A stretch of 14,298 bases of DNA, from the NCBI GenBank assembly GCA_031261865.1, contig JAISIV010000125.1, forward strand, positions 1 through 14,298, in the 5' to 3' direction. Origin of the DNA: Lactobacillaceae bacterium (GTDB lineage Bacteria > Bacillota > Bacilli > Lactobacillales > Lactobacillaceae). Shown here one piece after another: positions 6,579 to 14,261 of the stretch; the stretch's first letter is position 1, and every line of letters begins with the position of its first letter. The notes under the pieces are model-generated. The model was not told where the DNA came from, did not search any database, and worked only from the letters and a program-made list of their open reading frames with translations. A program made the translations under genes and the position numbers.

Positions 6579-8107
6579 TAAGCTAGTGTCTTTGCCTTTT
6601 CAACAGCTTGTTCGATAGTTCCAACGTTACGGAAAGCTTCTTCTGGCAAATCATCATGCTTACCATCAAGAATCTCCTTAAAACCACGAACAGTGTCAAC
6701 TACGGAAACATATTCACCTTTCATACCAGTGAATTGTTCGGCAACTGAGAATGGTTGAGACAAGAAGAATTGGATACGACGAGCGCGATTAACAACAATC
6801 TTTTCTTCGTCGGACAATTCGTCCATACCAAGAATTGAGATAATATCTTGCAATTCTTTATAGCGTTGAAGAATTTGTTGAACCTGTGTGGCAACTTCAT
6901 AGTGTTCTTGACCAACGATTTCTGGAGTCAAAGCACTTGAAGTAGATGCCAGTGGATCAACGGCTGGATAGATACCTTGTTGAGCGTAAGAACGTTCAAG
7001 GTTAGTAGTAGCATCCAAATGAGCAAAAGTCGTTGCGGGAGCCGGATCAGTATAATCATCGGCCGGAACATAAACGGCTTGAATTGAAGTTACGGCACCC
7101 TTCTTAGTAGAAGTGATACGTTCTTGCAATTGTCCCATTTCAGTTGCCAGTGTTGGTTGATAACCAACGGCTGATGGAATACGTCCAAGCAAAGCAGAAA
7201 CTTCAGAACCAGCTTGAGTGAAACGGAAGATATTATCGATGAACAAAAGAACATCTTTATTTTCGTTATCACGGAAGTTTTCGGCCATAGTAAGTCCAGT
7301 AAGGGCAACACGCATACGTGCTCCTGGAGACTCGTTCATTTGTCCATAAACCATGGCGGTGTTCTTAAGAACACCAGATTCCTTCATTTCCCCATACATG
7401 TCGTTTCCTTCACGGGTACGTTCACCAACACCAGTGAAAACAGAAATTCCGTCGTGTCCTTGAGCGATGTTGTGAATCAATTCTTGGATAAGAACTGTTT
7501 TACCAACACCTGCACCACCGAACAAACCGGTCTTTCCACCACGTAAGTATGGTTCAAGCAAATCGATAACTTTAATACCAGTTTCAAGAACTTCTTGCGT
7601 AGATGCCAATTCATCATACTTAGGCGCGTCACGGTGAATTGGGTTACGACGAACAGATGCTGGAATTTCACCACCGTTGTCGACAGGTTCACCCAAAACG
7701 TTGAACACGCGACCAAGAGTTTCTTCACCGACAGGAACCATAATTGGATTTCCAGTGTCAAAAGCACTCATGTTACGTGTTAATCCATCAGTTGAGTCCA
7801 TAGCAATAGTACGGACAACACCATCACCCATTTCGATAGAAACTTCAAGCGTTAAAGTCTTTCCATCACCAAGATCAACTTTTAAAGCGTTGTTGATGTC
7901 AGGAAGAGTTTGTCCTTCTTCAAACTGAACGTCAACAACTGGTCCAATAATTTGAATAATCTTTCCAGTATGCTTTAGGTTTTCTTCTTGTTGGGCTTTG
8001 GTCAACTTAGGAGCTTTAGCTGATGCTGCAGTAGTTGACTTTTTAGCAGTTGCTTTTGAAGTCTTACTTGCGGCAGTCTTAGTTGTTGCTTTTTTTGTTT
8101 CAGCCAT
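6578..8107 (-). CDS. atpD: F1Fo ATP synthase beta subunit with N-terminal Lys/Ala/Thr extension
   Basis: Catalytic subunit of F1, which makes ATP or, in fermenting lactic acid bacteria, hydrolyses it to expel protons. It has 509 residues against about 470 in the family. The extra length is an N-terminal tail (1-46) made largely of Ala, Lys, Thr and Ser and predicted disordered; the normal beta-barrel begins at TGKIIQIIGPVVDV (47-60). Catalytic motifs are intact: Walker A GGAGVGKT (197-204), GERTREGND with catalytic Glu229, Walker B VLLFID (286-291) and DELSDEE (429-435). MNESPGAR (257-264) differs from the near-universal MNEPPGAR by Ser260. The ATG is well supported by AAGGAG seven bases upstream, so the tail is translated and not a start-site error. 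It sits between atpG (10-bp gap) and atpC (TAATG overlap). Confidence 0.98.
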   Translation of the reverse strand: MAETKKATTKTAASKTSKATAKKSTTAASAKAPKLTKAQQEENLKHTGKIIQIIGPVVDVQFEEGQTLPDINNALKVDLGDGKTLTLEVSIEMGDGVVRTIAMDSTDGLTRNMSAFDTGNPIMVPVGEETLGRVFNVLGEPVDNGGEIPASVRRNPIHRDAPKYDELASTQEVLETGIKVIDLLEPYLRGGKTGLFGGAGVGKTVLIQELIHNIAQGHDGISVFTGVGERTREGNDMYGEMKESGVLKNTAMVYGQMNESPGARMRVALTGLTMAENFRDNENKDVLLFIDNIFRFTQAGSEVSALLGRIPSAVGYQPTLATEMGQLQERITSTKKGAVTSIQAVYVPADDYTDPAPATTFAHLDATTNLERSYAQQGIYPAVDPLASTSSALTPEIVGQEHYEVATQVQQILQRYKELQDIISILGMDELSDEEKIVVNRARRIQFFLSQPFSVAEQFTGMKGEYVSVVDTVRGFKEILDGKHDDLPEEAFRNVGTIEQAVEKAKTLA

Positions 8108-8117
8108 TTCTTTCTCC

Positions 8118-9032
8118 TTAATTTAATGCGGCCATTCCGCCGGTTATTTCTGTAATTTCAGTTGTAATCGCAGCTTGACGCGCACGGTTATAACGCAAGT
8201 TTAATGTATCAATCAACGATTTGGCATTATCAGTGGCTGCAGACATTGCTGAAGCTGAGGCCGAATGCTCAGCAGTCTTAGCATCCAGGATAGCCCCATA
8301 AATCAAACTTTGTGCAAACTGCGGAAGAATAACTTGTAACAGTTCAACTGGGTCAGATTCAATTTCATAGGACTTGTGATAGTTACCATCATTAGCCAAT
8401 GCCAAGTCACCTGATTCATCTTTTTGGAAATTATCAGTTGTGATTGGCAAAATCTTAGTGGTTGCAAATTCGTTAGTAATACGGTTTTTATAGTGATTGT
8501 AAGTTAAATACATTTCATCAAACTTCTGCAATGCGTATTGTTCGGTAATTTCTTTAACGATATCAATCACTTCAGTAAACTTTGGAACATCGGTGATTTC
8601 ACGATCTTCGAAAGCAACTTGATAACCGCGCTTGCGATAATAATCAGCTCCTTTACCACCGATGGCAAAGATAACAATGTGATCATTAGACAAACCTAAT
8701 TGCTCAATTAAAGCATTTGTTTGTTTAATGATTTGGTTGTTATAACCACCAACTAACCCACGATCGGAGGTAATAACTAAGATTCCGACATTTACGATAT
8801 CTCTTTTGGCAAGGAATGGAACTTTTGAAGCATTACTTCCTTCGAAGAGATCGTTAGAGTCGGCCAAGTGAGCGACAATCGATTCAACTTTATTGGCATA
8901 TTCTAGATAACCAGAAGTATGACGTTGAATTTGGCTTAACTTACTTGTGCTGACCATTTGCATGGCACTGGTAATTTGACTAGTTTTTTTCGTTGATTCA
9001 ATACGGCGTTTAATGTCCTGAAGACTTGCCAT
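8118..9032 (-). CDS. atpG: F1Fo ATP synthase gamma subunit
   Basis: Rotating central shaft of F1, 304 residues, normal length. The conserved N-terminal coiled-coil helix (MASLQDIKRRIESTKKTSQITSAMQMVSTSKL) and the C-terminal helix ending in RYNRARQAAITTEITEITGGMAAL are both clear, and ITSDRGLVGGYN marks the central domain. The ATG overlaps the atpA stop (TAATG) and has AAAGGAG upstream. It is followed after 10 bases by atpD. Nothing unusual was seen. Confidence 0.98.
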   Translation of the reverse strand: MASLQDIKRRIESTKKTSQITSAMQMVSTSKLSQIQRHTSGYLEYANKVESIVAHLADSNDLFEGSNASKVPFLAKRDIVNVGILVITSDRGLVGGYNNQIIKQTNALIEQLGLSNDHIVIFAIGGKGADYYRKRGYQVAFEDREITDVPKFTEVIDIVKEITEQYALQKFDEMYLTYNHYKNRITNEFATTKILPITTDNFQKDESGDLALANDGNYHKSYEIESDPVELLQVILPQFAQSLIYGAILDAKTAEHSASASAMSAATDNAKSLIDTLNLRYNRARQAAITTEITEITGGMAALN

Positions 9033-10597
9033 TATGAGTCTCCTTTAGGTGTGGCCTCTGTAGGAGCTACATAATCTGCAGGTTCTACTGACTTACTAAA
9101 GTGGGACTTAAATGTCTCGATAGCTTCATCCATCAAAGCTTCATCTGGCAAATTACCAGTAGAAGTAATGTATTCGAACAATTGCTTATACTTTTCATTT
9201 CCAGAAACGTAATCCATCAATTGGTCTTGGAAGCGTTGGATATCAGTAGTGTCAACATCATCAAGATAAGCATGAGTCAAGGTATAGAGAATCAAAACTT
9301 GTTGTTCAACAGGCATTGGCTTGTGCAATGGTTGATTCAAAACTTCAAGAGTACGACGTCCACGCGCGAGTTTTGCTTGAGTGGAAGCATCCAAATCGGA
9401 ACCAAATTGAGAAAAGGCTTCAAGTTCTTTAAAGGCCGCTAAATCAAGACGTAAGGTTCCAGAAACTTTCTTCATAGCCTTAATCTGAGCATCTCCACCA
9501 ACACGAGAAACAGAAGTTCCGGCATCAATAGCTGGACGGTTACCTGCATAGAATTGATCGGAATCCAAGAAGATTTGTCCATCAGTGATCGAAATTACGT
9601 TGGTTGGAATATATGCGGAAACGTCACCAGCTTGAGTTTCGACGATTGGCAAAGCAGTCATAGAACCACCACCTAAATCATCTGAAAGACGCGCAGCACG
9701 TTCGAGCAAACGACTGTGCAAATAGAAAACGTCACCTGGATAGGCTTCACGTCCCGGCGGACGACGGAGAATTAAGGACAGCTCACGATAAGCTGTAGCT
9801 TGTTTTGATAGATCATCAAAGACAATCAAAACATCTCGTCCTTTATACATAAAGTATTCACCAATAGCTGCTCCAACATAAGGCGCTAGATAAAGCATTG
9901 GGGCTGGTTCAGATGGACCAGCATTAACAACGATGGTGTAATCCATAGCACCAGCGGCTTTAAGAGTTTCTACTTGACTTCTAACAGTTGAATCTTTTTG
10001 TCCAATTGAGACGTAAACGACAACAATGTCTTGTCCTTTTTGGTTCAAAATTGCATCAATAGCAATAGAAGTTTTTCCAGTCTTACGGTCTCCGATGATA
10101 AGTTCACGTTGTCCACGTCCAATCGGAACCAAGGCATCAACAACCTTAATACCAGTTTGAAGTGGGACAGAAACGCTTTTACGTTCCATAACACCAGATG
10201 CTTTATGTTCAACTGGGCGAGTTTCAGTAGTTTTAATACTGCCGTTTCCATCGATTGGTTCACCAAGGGCATTAACCACGCGACCAATCATGTCTTCGCC
10301 AACTGGAACTTCCATAACTTGGCCAGTACGCTTAACAGTATCACCCTGCGTAATGTGTTCGTAATCACCAAGAACGACGATTCCGACTTCACTTTCTTCA
10401 AGGTTTTGAGCAAGACCAAAAGCTCCACTCTCAAATTCAAGAAGTTCACCACTCATTGCATTAGCTAAGCCAGAAGCACGAGCGACACCATCACCAACAT
10501 AGGTAACGGTTCCAACTTCATCAATACGGAGCGAGGCATCATATTGTTCAAGTTGCTTTTTAATTAATGAGCTAATTTGATCAGATTTAATTGCCAT
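9032..10597 (-). CDS. atpA: F1Fo ATP synthase alpha subunit
   Basis: Non-catalytic nucleotide-binding subunit of F1, 521 residues. Walker A is GDRKTGKT (169-176), where most family members have GDRQTGKT. The arginine finger that completes the catalytic site on beta is Arg365 in SVSRVGGDAQ. RRPPGREAYPGDVFYLHSRL (279-298) is conserved. The C-terminus runs past the usual helical end into a Pro/Ala/Glu tail (about SVEPADYVAPTEATPKGDS), a little longer than common Bacillota versions. The start overlaps the end of atpH by 11 bases and has AAAGGAG upstream. The stop overlaps atpG (TAATG). Confidence 0.98.
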   Translation of the reverse strand: MAIKSDQISSLIKKQLEQYDASLRIDEVGTVTYVGDGVARASGLANAMSGELLEFESGAFGLAQNLEESEVGIVVLGDYEHITQGDTVKRTGQVMEVPVGEDMIGRVVNALGEPIDGNGSIKTTETRPVEHKASGVMERKSVSVPLQTGIKVVDALVPIGRGQRELIIGDRKTGKTSIAIDAILNQKGQDIVVVYVSIGQKDSTVRSQVETLKAAGAMDYTIVVNAGPSEPAPMLYLAPYVGAAIGEYFMYKGRDVLIVFDDLSKQATAYRELSLILRRPPGREAYPGDVFYLHSRLLERAARLSDDLGGGSMTALPIVETQAGDVSAYIPTNVISITDGQIFLDSDQFYAGNRPAIDAGTSVSRVGGDAQIKAMKKVSGTLRLDLAAFKELEAFSQFGSDLDASTQAKLARGRRTLEVLNQPLHKPMPVEQQVLILYTLTHAYLDDVDTTDIQRFQDQLMDYVSGNEKYKQLFEYITSTGNLPDEALMDEAIETFKSHFSKSVEPADYVAPTEATPKGDS

Positions 10598-11159
10598 TAT
10601 TTGCTCCTTTCTCTTCTACAATTTCAGATTTCAAGTGCCTTCCAATTTGGGCTAACTTGTATTTAACTGAACCATCAATCGTTTTACCACCAGCGTTGAT
10701 AACAACACCACCGATGATTGACGGATCAATTACGTTTTGAACTTCAATATGTTCTAAATTAAATCTAGTTTGTGCAACCTTACCAATTTTATTCAAATCG
10801 GTTTTAGTTAAAGGTTCTGCAGTCGTTACAGTAACGATGCTTTGATGATTACTACGATTAACGGTCTCATTAAATTCAACTACTATCGGTTCAAGCAAAT
10901 CAAAGTGACGATTGTCAGCTAACGTATAGATAAAATTTTGGGTAATTTTTGAAGTCCCTTTAATTAGAGTTGCAATAAACTTTTCTTGTTCCTTACGACT
11001 AACTGAGGCATCATCCAAAGTTCCGGCTAATTTTTTATTAACCTCGAAAACCTTTTCAATCTCTAAAAGTTCAGACAAAACTTTAGGTGTTTGTTTTCCA
11101 GAAACTTCATATAACGCAGCAGCATAATTTTTAATCGTTCGACTGTTGTTTATTGCCAT
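10587..11159 (-). CDS. atpH: F1Fo ATP synthase delta subunit
   Basis: Peripheral-stalk subunit joining the b subunits to the top of F1, 190 residues. The N-terminal helical domain begins SRTIKNYAAALYEVS (family pattern: A..YA.ALYE.A). The C-terminal part contains DPSIIGGVVINAGGKTIDGSVKYKLAQIGRHL, the most conserved delta motif (GG..I..G....D.S...KL..L). It begins inside the atpF stop (TAATG) with no good Shine-Dalgarno, so it is likely coupled to atpF. Its end overlaps atpA by 11 bases. Confidence 0.96.
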   Translation of the reverse strand: MAINNSRTIKNYAAALYEVSGKQTPKVLSELLEIEKVFEVNKKLAGTLDDASVSRKEQEKFIATLIKGTSKITQNFIYTLADNRHFDLLEPIVVEFNETVNRSNHQSIVTVTTAEPLTKTDLNKIGKVAQTRFNLEHIEVQNVIDPSIIGGVVINAGGKTIDGSVKYKLAQIGRHLKSEIVEEKGANNGN

Positions 11160-11674
11160 TACTTATTCTTTTGCTCCAACTCACTAATAAAGTCGTTAAC
11201 CAACTTTTTATTAGTTTTCGCATCAAGCTTTTGACTAATAATTTGACTTGCGACTTGCAAACTCAAATCAGTAATCTGATCCTTAGCTGAATCCAATGCG
11301 TCGTCTTTTAATTGACTAGCATCTTCTTGAGCTTGTTTAAGAATGTTATCAGCTTGTTTATTAGCAGAAGCTATTGTCTGACTAGCTTCATCTGCGGCAC
11401 GATTGCGAGCATCCTCAATCAAAGCATTAGCTTGAGCTTGGGAAGACTGCAAATTATTTTGTGCTTGTTGTTGCAATTGTTGTGCATCTTGTTTTGTCTT
11501 TAGCGCATCATCCAAATCAGAATTAATTTGTTGAGCACGTTGGTCCATCATCTTAGTAATAGGACCCCAGGCAAATTTCTTGAGCAACAAAAGTAAGACA
11601 ATAAATGAAATCAGAACATACAACGCTGATCCGTAAGGAATGGGTGTTGCAAGAATTCCTACAAAATTATTCAT
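11159..11674 (-). CDS. atpF: F1Fo ATP synthase b subunit
   Basis: Membrane-anchored peripheral-stalk subunit, 171 residues, normal length. It has one N-terminal transmembrane helix (about 15-33) followed by FAWGPITKMMDQRAQQI, the conserved start of the cytoplasmic stalk. A long charged, Ala/Gln-rich right-handed coiled coil runs to the C-terminus. AAGGAG lies six bases before the ATG. The stop overlaps atpH (TAATG). Confidence 0.96.
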   Translation of the reverse strand: MNNFVGILATPIPYGSALYVLISFIVLLLLLKKFAWGPITKMMDQRAQQINSDLDDALKTKQDAQQLQQQAQNNLQSSQAQANALIEDARNRAADEASQTIASANKQADNILKQAQEDASQLKDDALDSAKDQITDLSLQVASQIISQKLDAKTNKKLVNDFISELEQKNK

Positions 11675-11684
11675 TTATTTCTCC

Positions 11685-11903
11685 TTACTTTGAGTTGATA
11701 AGAACGAATGACATGGCAACAACGATAATTGGCATGGCTTCAACAAGAGCCATAGACAAGAACATGTTAGTACGTAGACGTCCTTCTAATTCTGGTTGGC
11801 GAGCAATTGATTCAATCAACTTACTCATAAGAATTCCGTTACCAACACCACCACCAATAGCGGCACCCATTAGGGCAACACCTGCACCGATCAAATTTTC
11901 CAT
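11685..11903 (-). CDS. atpE: F1Fo ATP synthase c subunit (proteolipid)
   Basis: Subunit of the proton-translocating rotor ring, 72 residues, forming a helical hairpin. Helix 1 carries the glycine motif G17-G19-G21-G23 (AIGGGVGNG). The polar loop is ARQPE (34-38). The ion-binding carboxylate is Glu55 in ALVEAMP. Glu55 is followed by Ala and not Ser/Thr, which with the lack of a helix-1 Gln ligand suggests proton rather than sodium specificity (inference). It has AAGGAG upstream and lies between atpB and atpF with short gaps. Confidence 0.97.
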   Translation of the reverse strand: MENLIGAGVALMGAAIGGGVGNGILMSKLIESIARQPELEGRLRTNMFLSMALVEAMPIIVVAMSFVLINSK

Positions 11904-11915
11904 TATAAATTCTCC

Positions 11916-12644
11916 TTAATCAACATTGATTTTTTCATTTATGTAGACACTAGTCATAGTTGCAAAGATATAAGCTTGAATCGATCCAATGAAAATCGAG
12001 AAAGCTTGCCATACCAATTCCAAGAAAATTCCAGCAATGATTCCAAGCGGAGTTCCGGGAAGGTTGTTTGGCATAACCATGTTTGCAATTAAGTTCAACA
12101 GGATTTCACCTGCGAAAATATTTCCGTAAAGTCGCAAACCGAGAGTTAGGAAACTGGTAATTTGTTCCAAAAGATTCAACGGAAGCATACCGGGAAATGG
12201 GGATAGATAAGTATTTTTGATGTATCCTTTTAACCCGAATTTCTCAACACCAGCAAAGTGAGCAATCATAAGACTGATTAGAGCCAAAGTGAGAGTCACC
12301 AGCGGTTCAGCGGTTATTGACTTAATTTGTATAGTTCCAGCACTATTGGAAAACTGGAAAGCCAGTCCAATTTGGTTGGAAACAAACACAAACAAGAATA
12401 AGACGAAAACATAGAAACGGAAATTTTGTCCGCCTTGAGCGATTTGATCTTTGACAACACCATTAGTGAAATCAATAATCCATTCCAAGAAGTTCTGTTT
12501 TTTTGTTGGTCTAACCTTTAAATTTCTTGATAGAAATATTCCAAGCGCCAGTACAATTACGAAAGTTACAGTTGTGCTTATGATGGTCGTCCAGTCAAAC
12601 CAGAGACCAAAAAGCGAAAACATCTTAGGCGTTTGTTCCGACAA
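11916..12644 (-). CDS. atpB: F1Fo ATP synthase a subunit (probable TTG start)
   Basis: Stator subunit carrying the two proton half-channels, 242 residues with five to six hydrophobic helices. The essential arginine is Arg171 in LGLRLYGNIFAGE, and the C-terminal helix shows QAYIFATMTSVYI. I place the start at TTG 12644 (MSEQTPKMFSLFGLWFDW). GAGGTG (12656-12651) lies at ideal spacing before it, and the length then fits the family. The frame is open to another TTG at 12671, but that codon has no ribosome binding site and would add nine non-conserved residues. ATG at residue 8 is a weaker alternative. No atpI precedes it, although many Bacillota carry one. Confidence 0.95.
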   Translation of the reverse strand: MSEQTPKMFSLFGLWFDWTTIISTTVTFVIVLALGIFLSRNLKVRPTKKQNFLEWIIDFTNGVVKDQIAQGGQNFRFYVFVLFLFVFVSNQIGLAFQFSNSAGTIQIKSITAEPLVTLTLALISLMIAHFAGVEKFGLKGYIKNTYLSPFPGMLPLNLLEQITSFLTLGLRLYGNIFAGEILLNLIANMVMPNNLPGTPLGIIAGIFLELVWQAFSIFIGSIQAYIFATMTSVYINEKINVD

Positions 12645-12650
12645 ACATAT

Positions 12651-12656
12651 CACCTC
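12651..12656 (-). promoter_or_regulatory. Ribosome binding site deciding the atpB start
   Basis: GAGGTG (part of GAAAGAGGTG) ends six bases before the TTG at 12644. An out-of-frame ATG at 12648 lies between them and opens only seven codons (MFVGTNA, then stop). This placement supports TTG 12644 over the upstream TTG at 12671. Confidence 0.75.
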
Positions 12657-12685
12657 TTTCCTTTTTAGCAATAAATACCATATTG

Positions 12686-12691
12686 ATTTTA
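12686..12691 (-). promoter_or_regulatory. Possible -10 of the atp operon promoter
   Basis: The minus strand reads TAAAAT, 5 of 6 matches to TATAAT, 41 bases before the atpB start and downstream of the preceding terminator. A promoter is expected in this 84-base gap, but I find no acceptable -35 at 16-18 bases and no cre. Treat it as a weak candidate. Confidence 0.3.
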
Positions 12692-12722
12692 ACTCTTTTA
12701 ATTGGAGTTTTTGGTGGATATA

Positions 12723-12757
12723 TAACGAAAAGAGCTTGTTTATTAAACAAGCTCTTT
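12723..12757 (-). terminator. Intrinsic terminator of the glycosyltransferase gene
   Basis: The minus strand reads AAAGAGCTTGTTTA, one base, then the exact complement TAAACAAGCTCTTT, followed by TCGTTATAT, a T-rich tail. The hairpin (12729-12757) has up to 14 pairs; the innermost ones will open to form the loop. The glycosyltransferase stop codon TAA lies at the hairpin centre (12743-12745), so the rising arm encodes the protein's last residues. It insulates the atp operon from upstream transcription. Confidence 0.85.
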
Positions 12758-14260
12758 GAATTGGTTCAACATATTTTCTTTCGAGAATTTGGTAGCGCTT
12801 TTATTGGCATTTTCTTGCATTTCAATTTTCTTATTTTGGTCATTAAGGTATCCAACTATTTTGTTAGCAATGGAATGGAACGATTCACTTTTAGAAAAAA
12901 CTAATCCGTTATAGTTGTCTTCCACGATTTCATTAGTGCCATAGGTAGTTTCAATTGTCGCCACCGGAACACCAAAACTTAACGCTTGAACTAGTGACAT
13001 ATTGAATGATTCGCTGCTGGAAGTTGATAAATACAATTCAGAATTTTCAAAGACTCGGTCTAATTCAGCACCAGTTACATAATCAAGTAACAAGACATTA
13101 TTCTTTAAATCTAGTTCTTCAATTTGATTTTGAAGTTGGGTACGGAGTTCGGGTCTGGCAAAATAACCATGAATTTCAAAAGTGACATCAGGAACCTTTT
13201 TTTTAATTTCCGCAATGATAGAAATTGACTGGTCTAGATTTTTACCGTCCGCGATTAGACCTGCGTAGATAATTCGGTTTCGAATTCTCTGAGTATTGTT
13301 AGTAGTGTTTTGAACAAACGTGTCTGGCGCAACCAACACGTTTTGATTGAAATCAGAAAGATAATCATGAATCATCATTTCAAGGTCATTTTTTTGTTCG
13401 GGTGTTTGAACTAAAATTCCGTCGAGGCGGCCAGCAAGTGTTGATAACGAAGGACGATAAATATCAAAAATTCGATAATCCGTTTTACCTGCTACTAATA
13501 AATCAACATCTGGAGTGTGCAAACCGTGATACATGGCATAACGTTTTTTTGCTGCCGGGACTTCGGCGATCAAACTATCAAGTCCTCGACGATCGGAAAT
13601 AAGAACGACATTATCGTCCTCCTCGACTAAAACATTAAGAAAGGCAGCAAACATTTCTTCTTCGGAATTAAAACGAAAATCGCGTTCTCCTTCATATCGA
13701 AGAAGTTTAAATAGGGTTGGTCTTAACTCATCGCCCACTTTCATATAAGCAACTTCTAAAACTGGTACCTGTTCCAAATTTAAATATTGAGTAAATGACA
13801 ATTGTCCATCCAAATCGAAATGATCGACTGAAGATTTAAACCCACGCCAATCATAATTTTCCCTGACGGTTAGGTTATTATATCGATCAAACCATTCAAC
13901 ATCCGAAACTAATCCAATTGTTGCCGGCAAAATATTGATTCTGGCAACATCATTTCCCTGACTTCTAATCATTGAATAATTCGGCGTGATGGTGTCGATA
14001 TAGTAATCCTGATTTGGAATTTCCGAAAAATCGCGGACGTTTATTTCTTTTCTAGTTACGTCAGTTGTCCCTTGAAAATAGTCGTACATATTAATGACTT
14101 GTTCAGGCTGTAAACCGATTGATTGCAAATTTCGATTTAAAAACCGGTCGTATTTTTTGGTGACAAATTTAGATCCTTCGAATAATTGAGTCCTTTTTGC
14201 TGCAGCATGCTCAGTCCCAGAATTACGAGAATAAATATCTTCATTAATTGAATAAATCAT
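12743..14260 (-). CDS. TagE/GtfA-like glycosyltransferase (GT-B, family 4 type), catalytic motif altered
   Basis: A 505-residue cytoplasmic glycosyltransferase resembling the TagE (poly(glycerol-phosphate) alpha-glucosyltransferase) and GtfA (serine-rich-protein GlcNAc-transferase) group. The family N-terminus is clear (NSGTEHAAAKR, 13-23; RNLQSIGL; INMYDYFQG, 56-64). An inserted beta-rich acceptor domain spans roughly 65-210, and a C-terminal Rossmann domain follows (RIIYAGL, TFEIHGYF, STSSSESFNMSLVQAL, YGTNEIVEDNYNGLVF). The EX7E motif reads Glu417...Gln425, so the second Glu is replaced, and the usual R of the ARL..EK donor-phosphate loop is Gly334. It may therefore be weak or an inactive partner. 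The start has AGGAGGG at good spacing. It is tightly coupled to an upstream gene that is mostly outside the window; such enzymes often occur as tandem pairs. Surface polymer or protein glycosylation is the likely pathway. Confidence 0.8.
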   Translation of the reverse strand: MIYSINEDIYSRNSGTEHAAAKRTQLFEGSKFVTKKYDRFLNRNLQSIGLQPEQVINMYDYFQGTTDVTRKEINVRDFSEIPNQDYYIDTITPNYSMIRSQGNDVARINILPATIGLVSDVEWFDRYNNLTVRENYDWRGFKSSVDHFDLDGQLSFTQYLNLEQVPVLEVAYMKVGDELRPTLFKLLRYEGERDFRFNSEEEMFAAFLNVLVEEDDNVVLISDRRGLDSLIAEVPAAKKRYAMYHGLHTPDVDLLVAGKTDYRIFDIYRPSLSTLAGRLDGILVQTPEQKNDLEMMIHDYLSDFNQNVLVAPDTFVQNTTNNTQRIRNRIIYAGLIADGKNLDQSISIIAEIKKKVPDVTFEIHGYFARPELRTQLQNQIEELDLKNNVLLLDYVTGAELDRVFENSELYLSTSSSESFNMSLVQALSFGVPVATIETTYGTNEIVEDNYNGLVFSKSESFHSIANKIVGYLNDQNKKIEMQENANKSATKFSKENMLNQFKELV

Positions 14261-14261
14261 T

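Noticed and set aside
10031..10468. 145-codon plus-strand open frame opposite atpA
   Set aside because: It is an antisense shadow of a highly conserved gene, low in complexity, with no ribosome binding site or recognisable motif.
12645..12671. Longer atpB starting at TTG 12671
   Set aside because: There is no ribosome binding site before it; GAGGTG sits at correct spacing only for the TTG at 12644.
12790..12803. cre-like sequence within the glycosyltransferase gene (minus strand TAAAAGCGCTACCA)
   Set aside because: It lacks the G of the leading TG and has further mismatches, lies in coding sequence away from any promoter, and is explained by codons for Lys-Ser-Ala-Thr.
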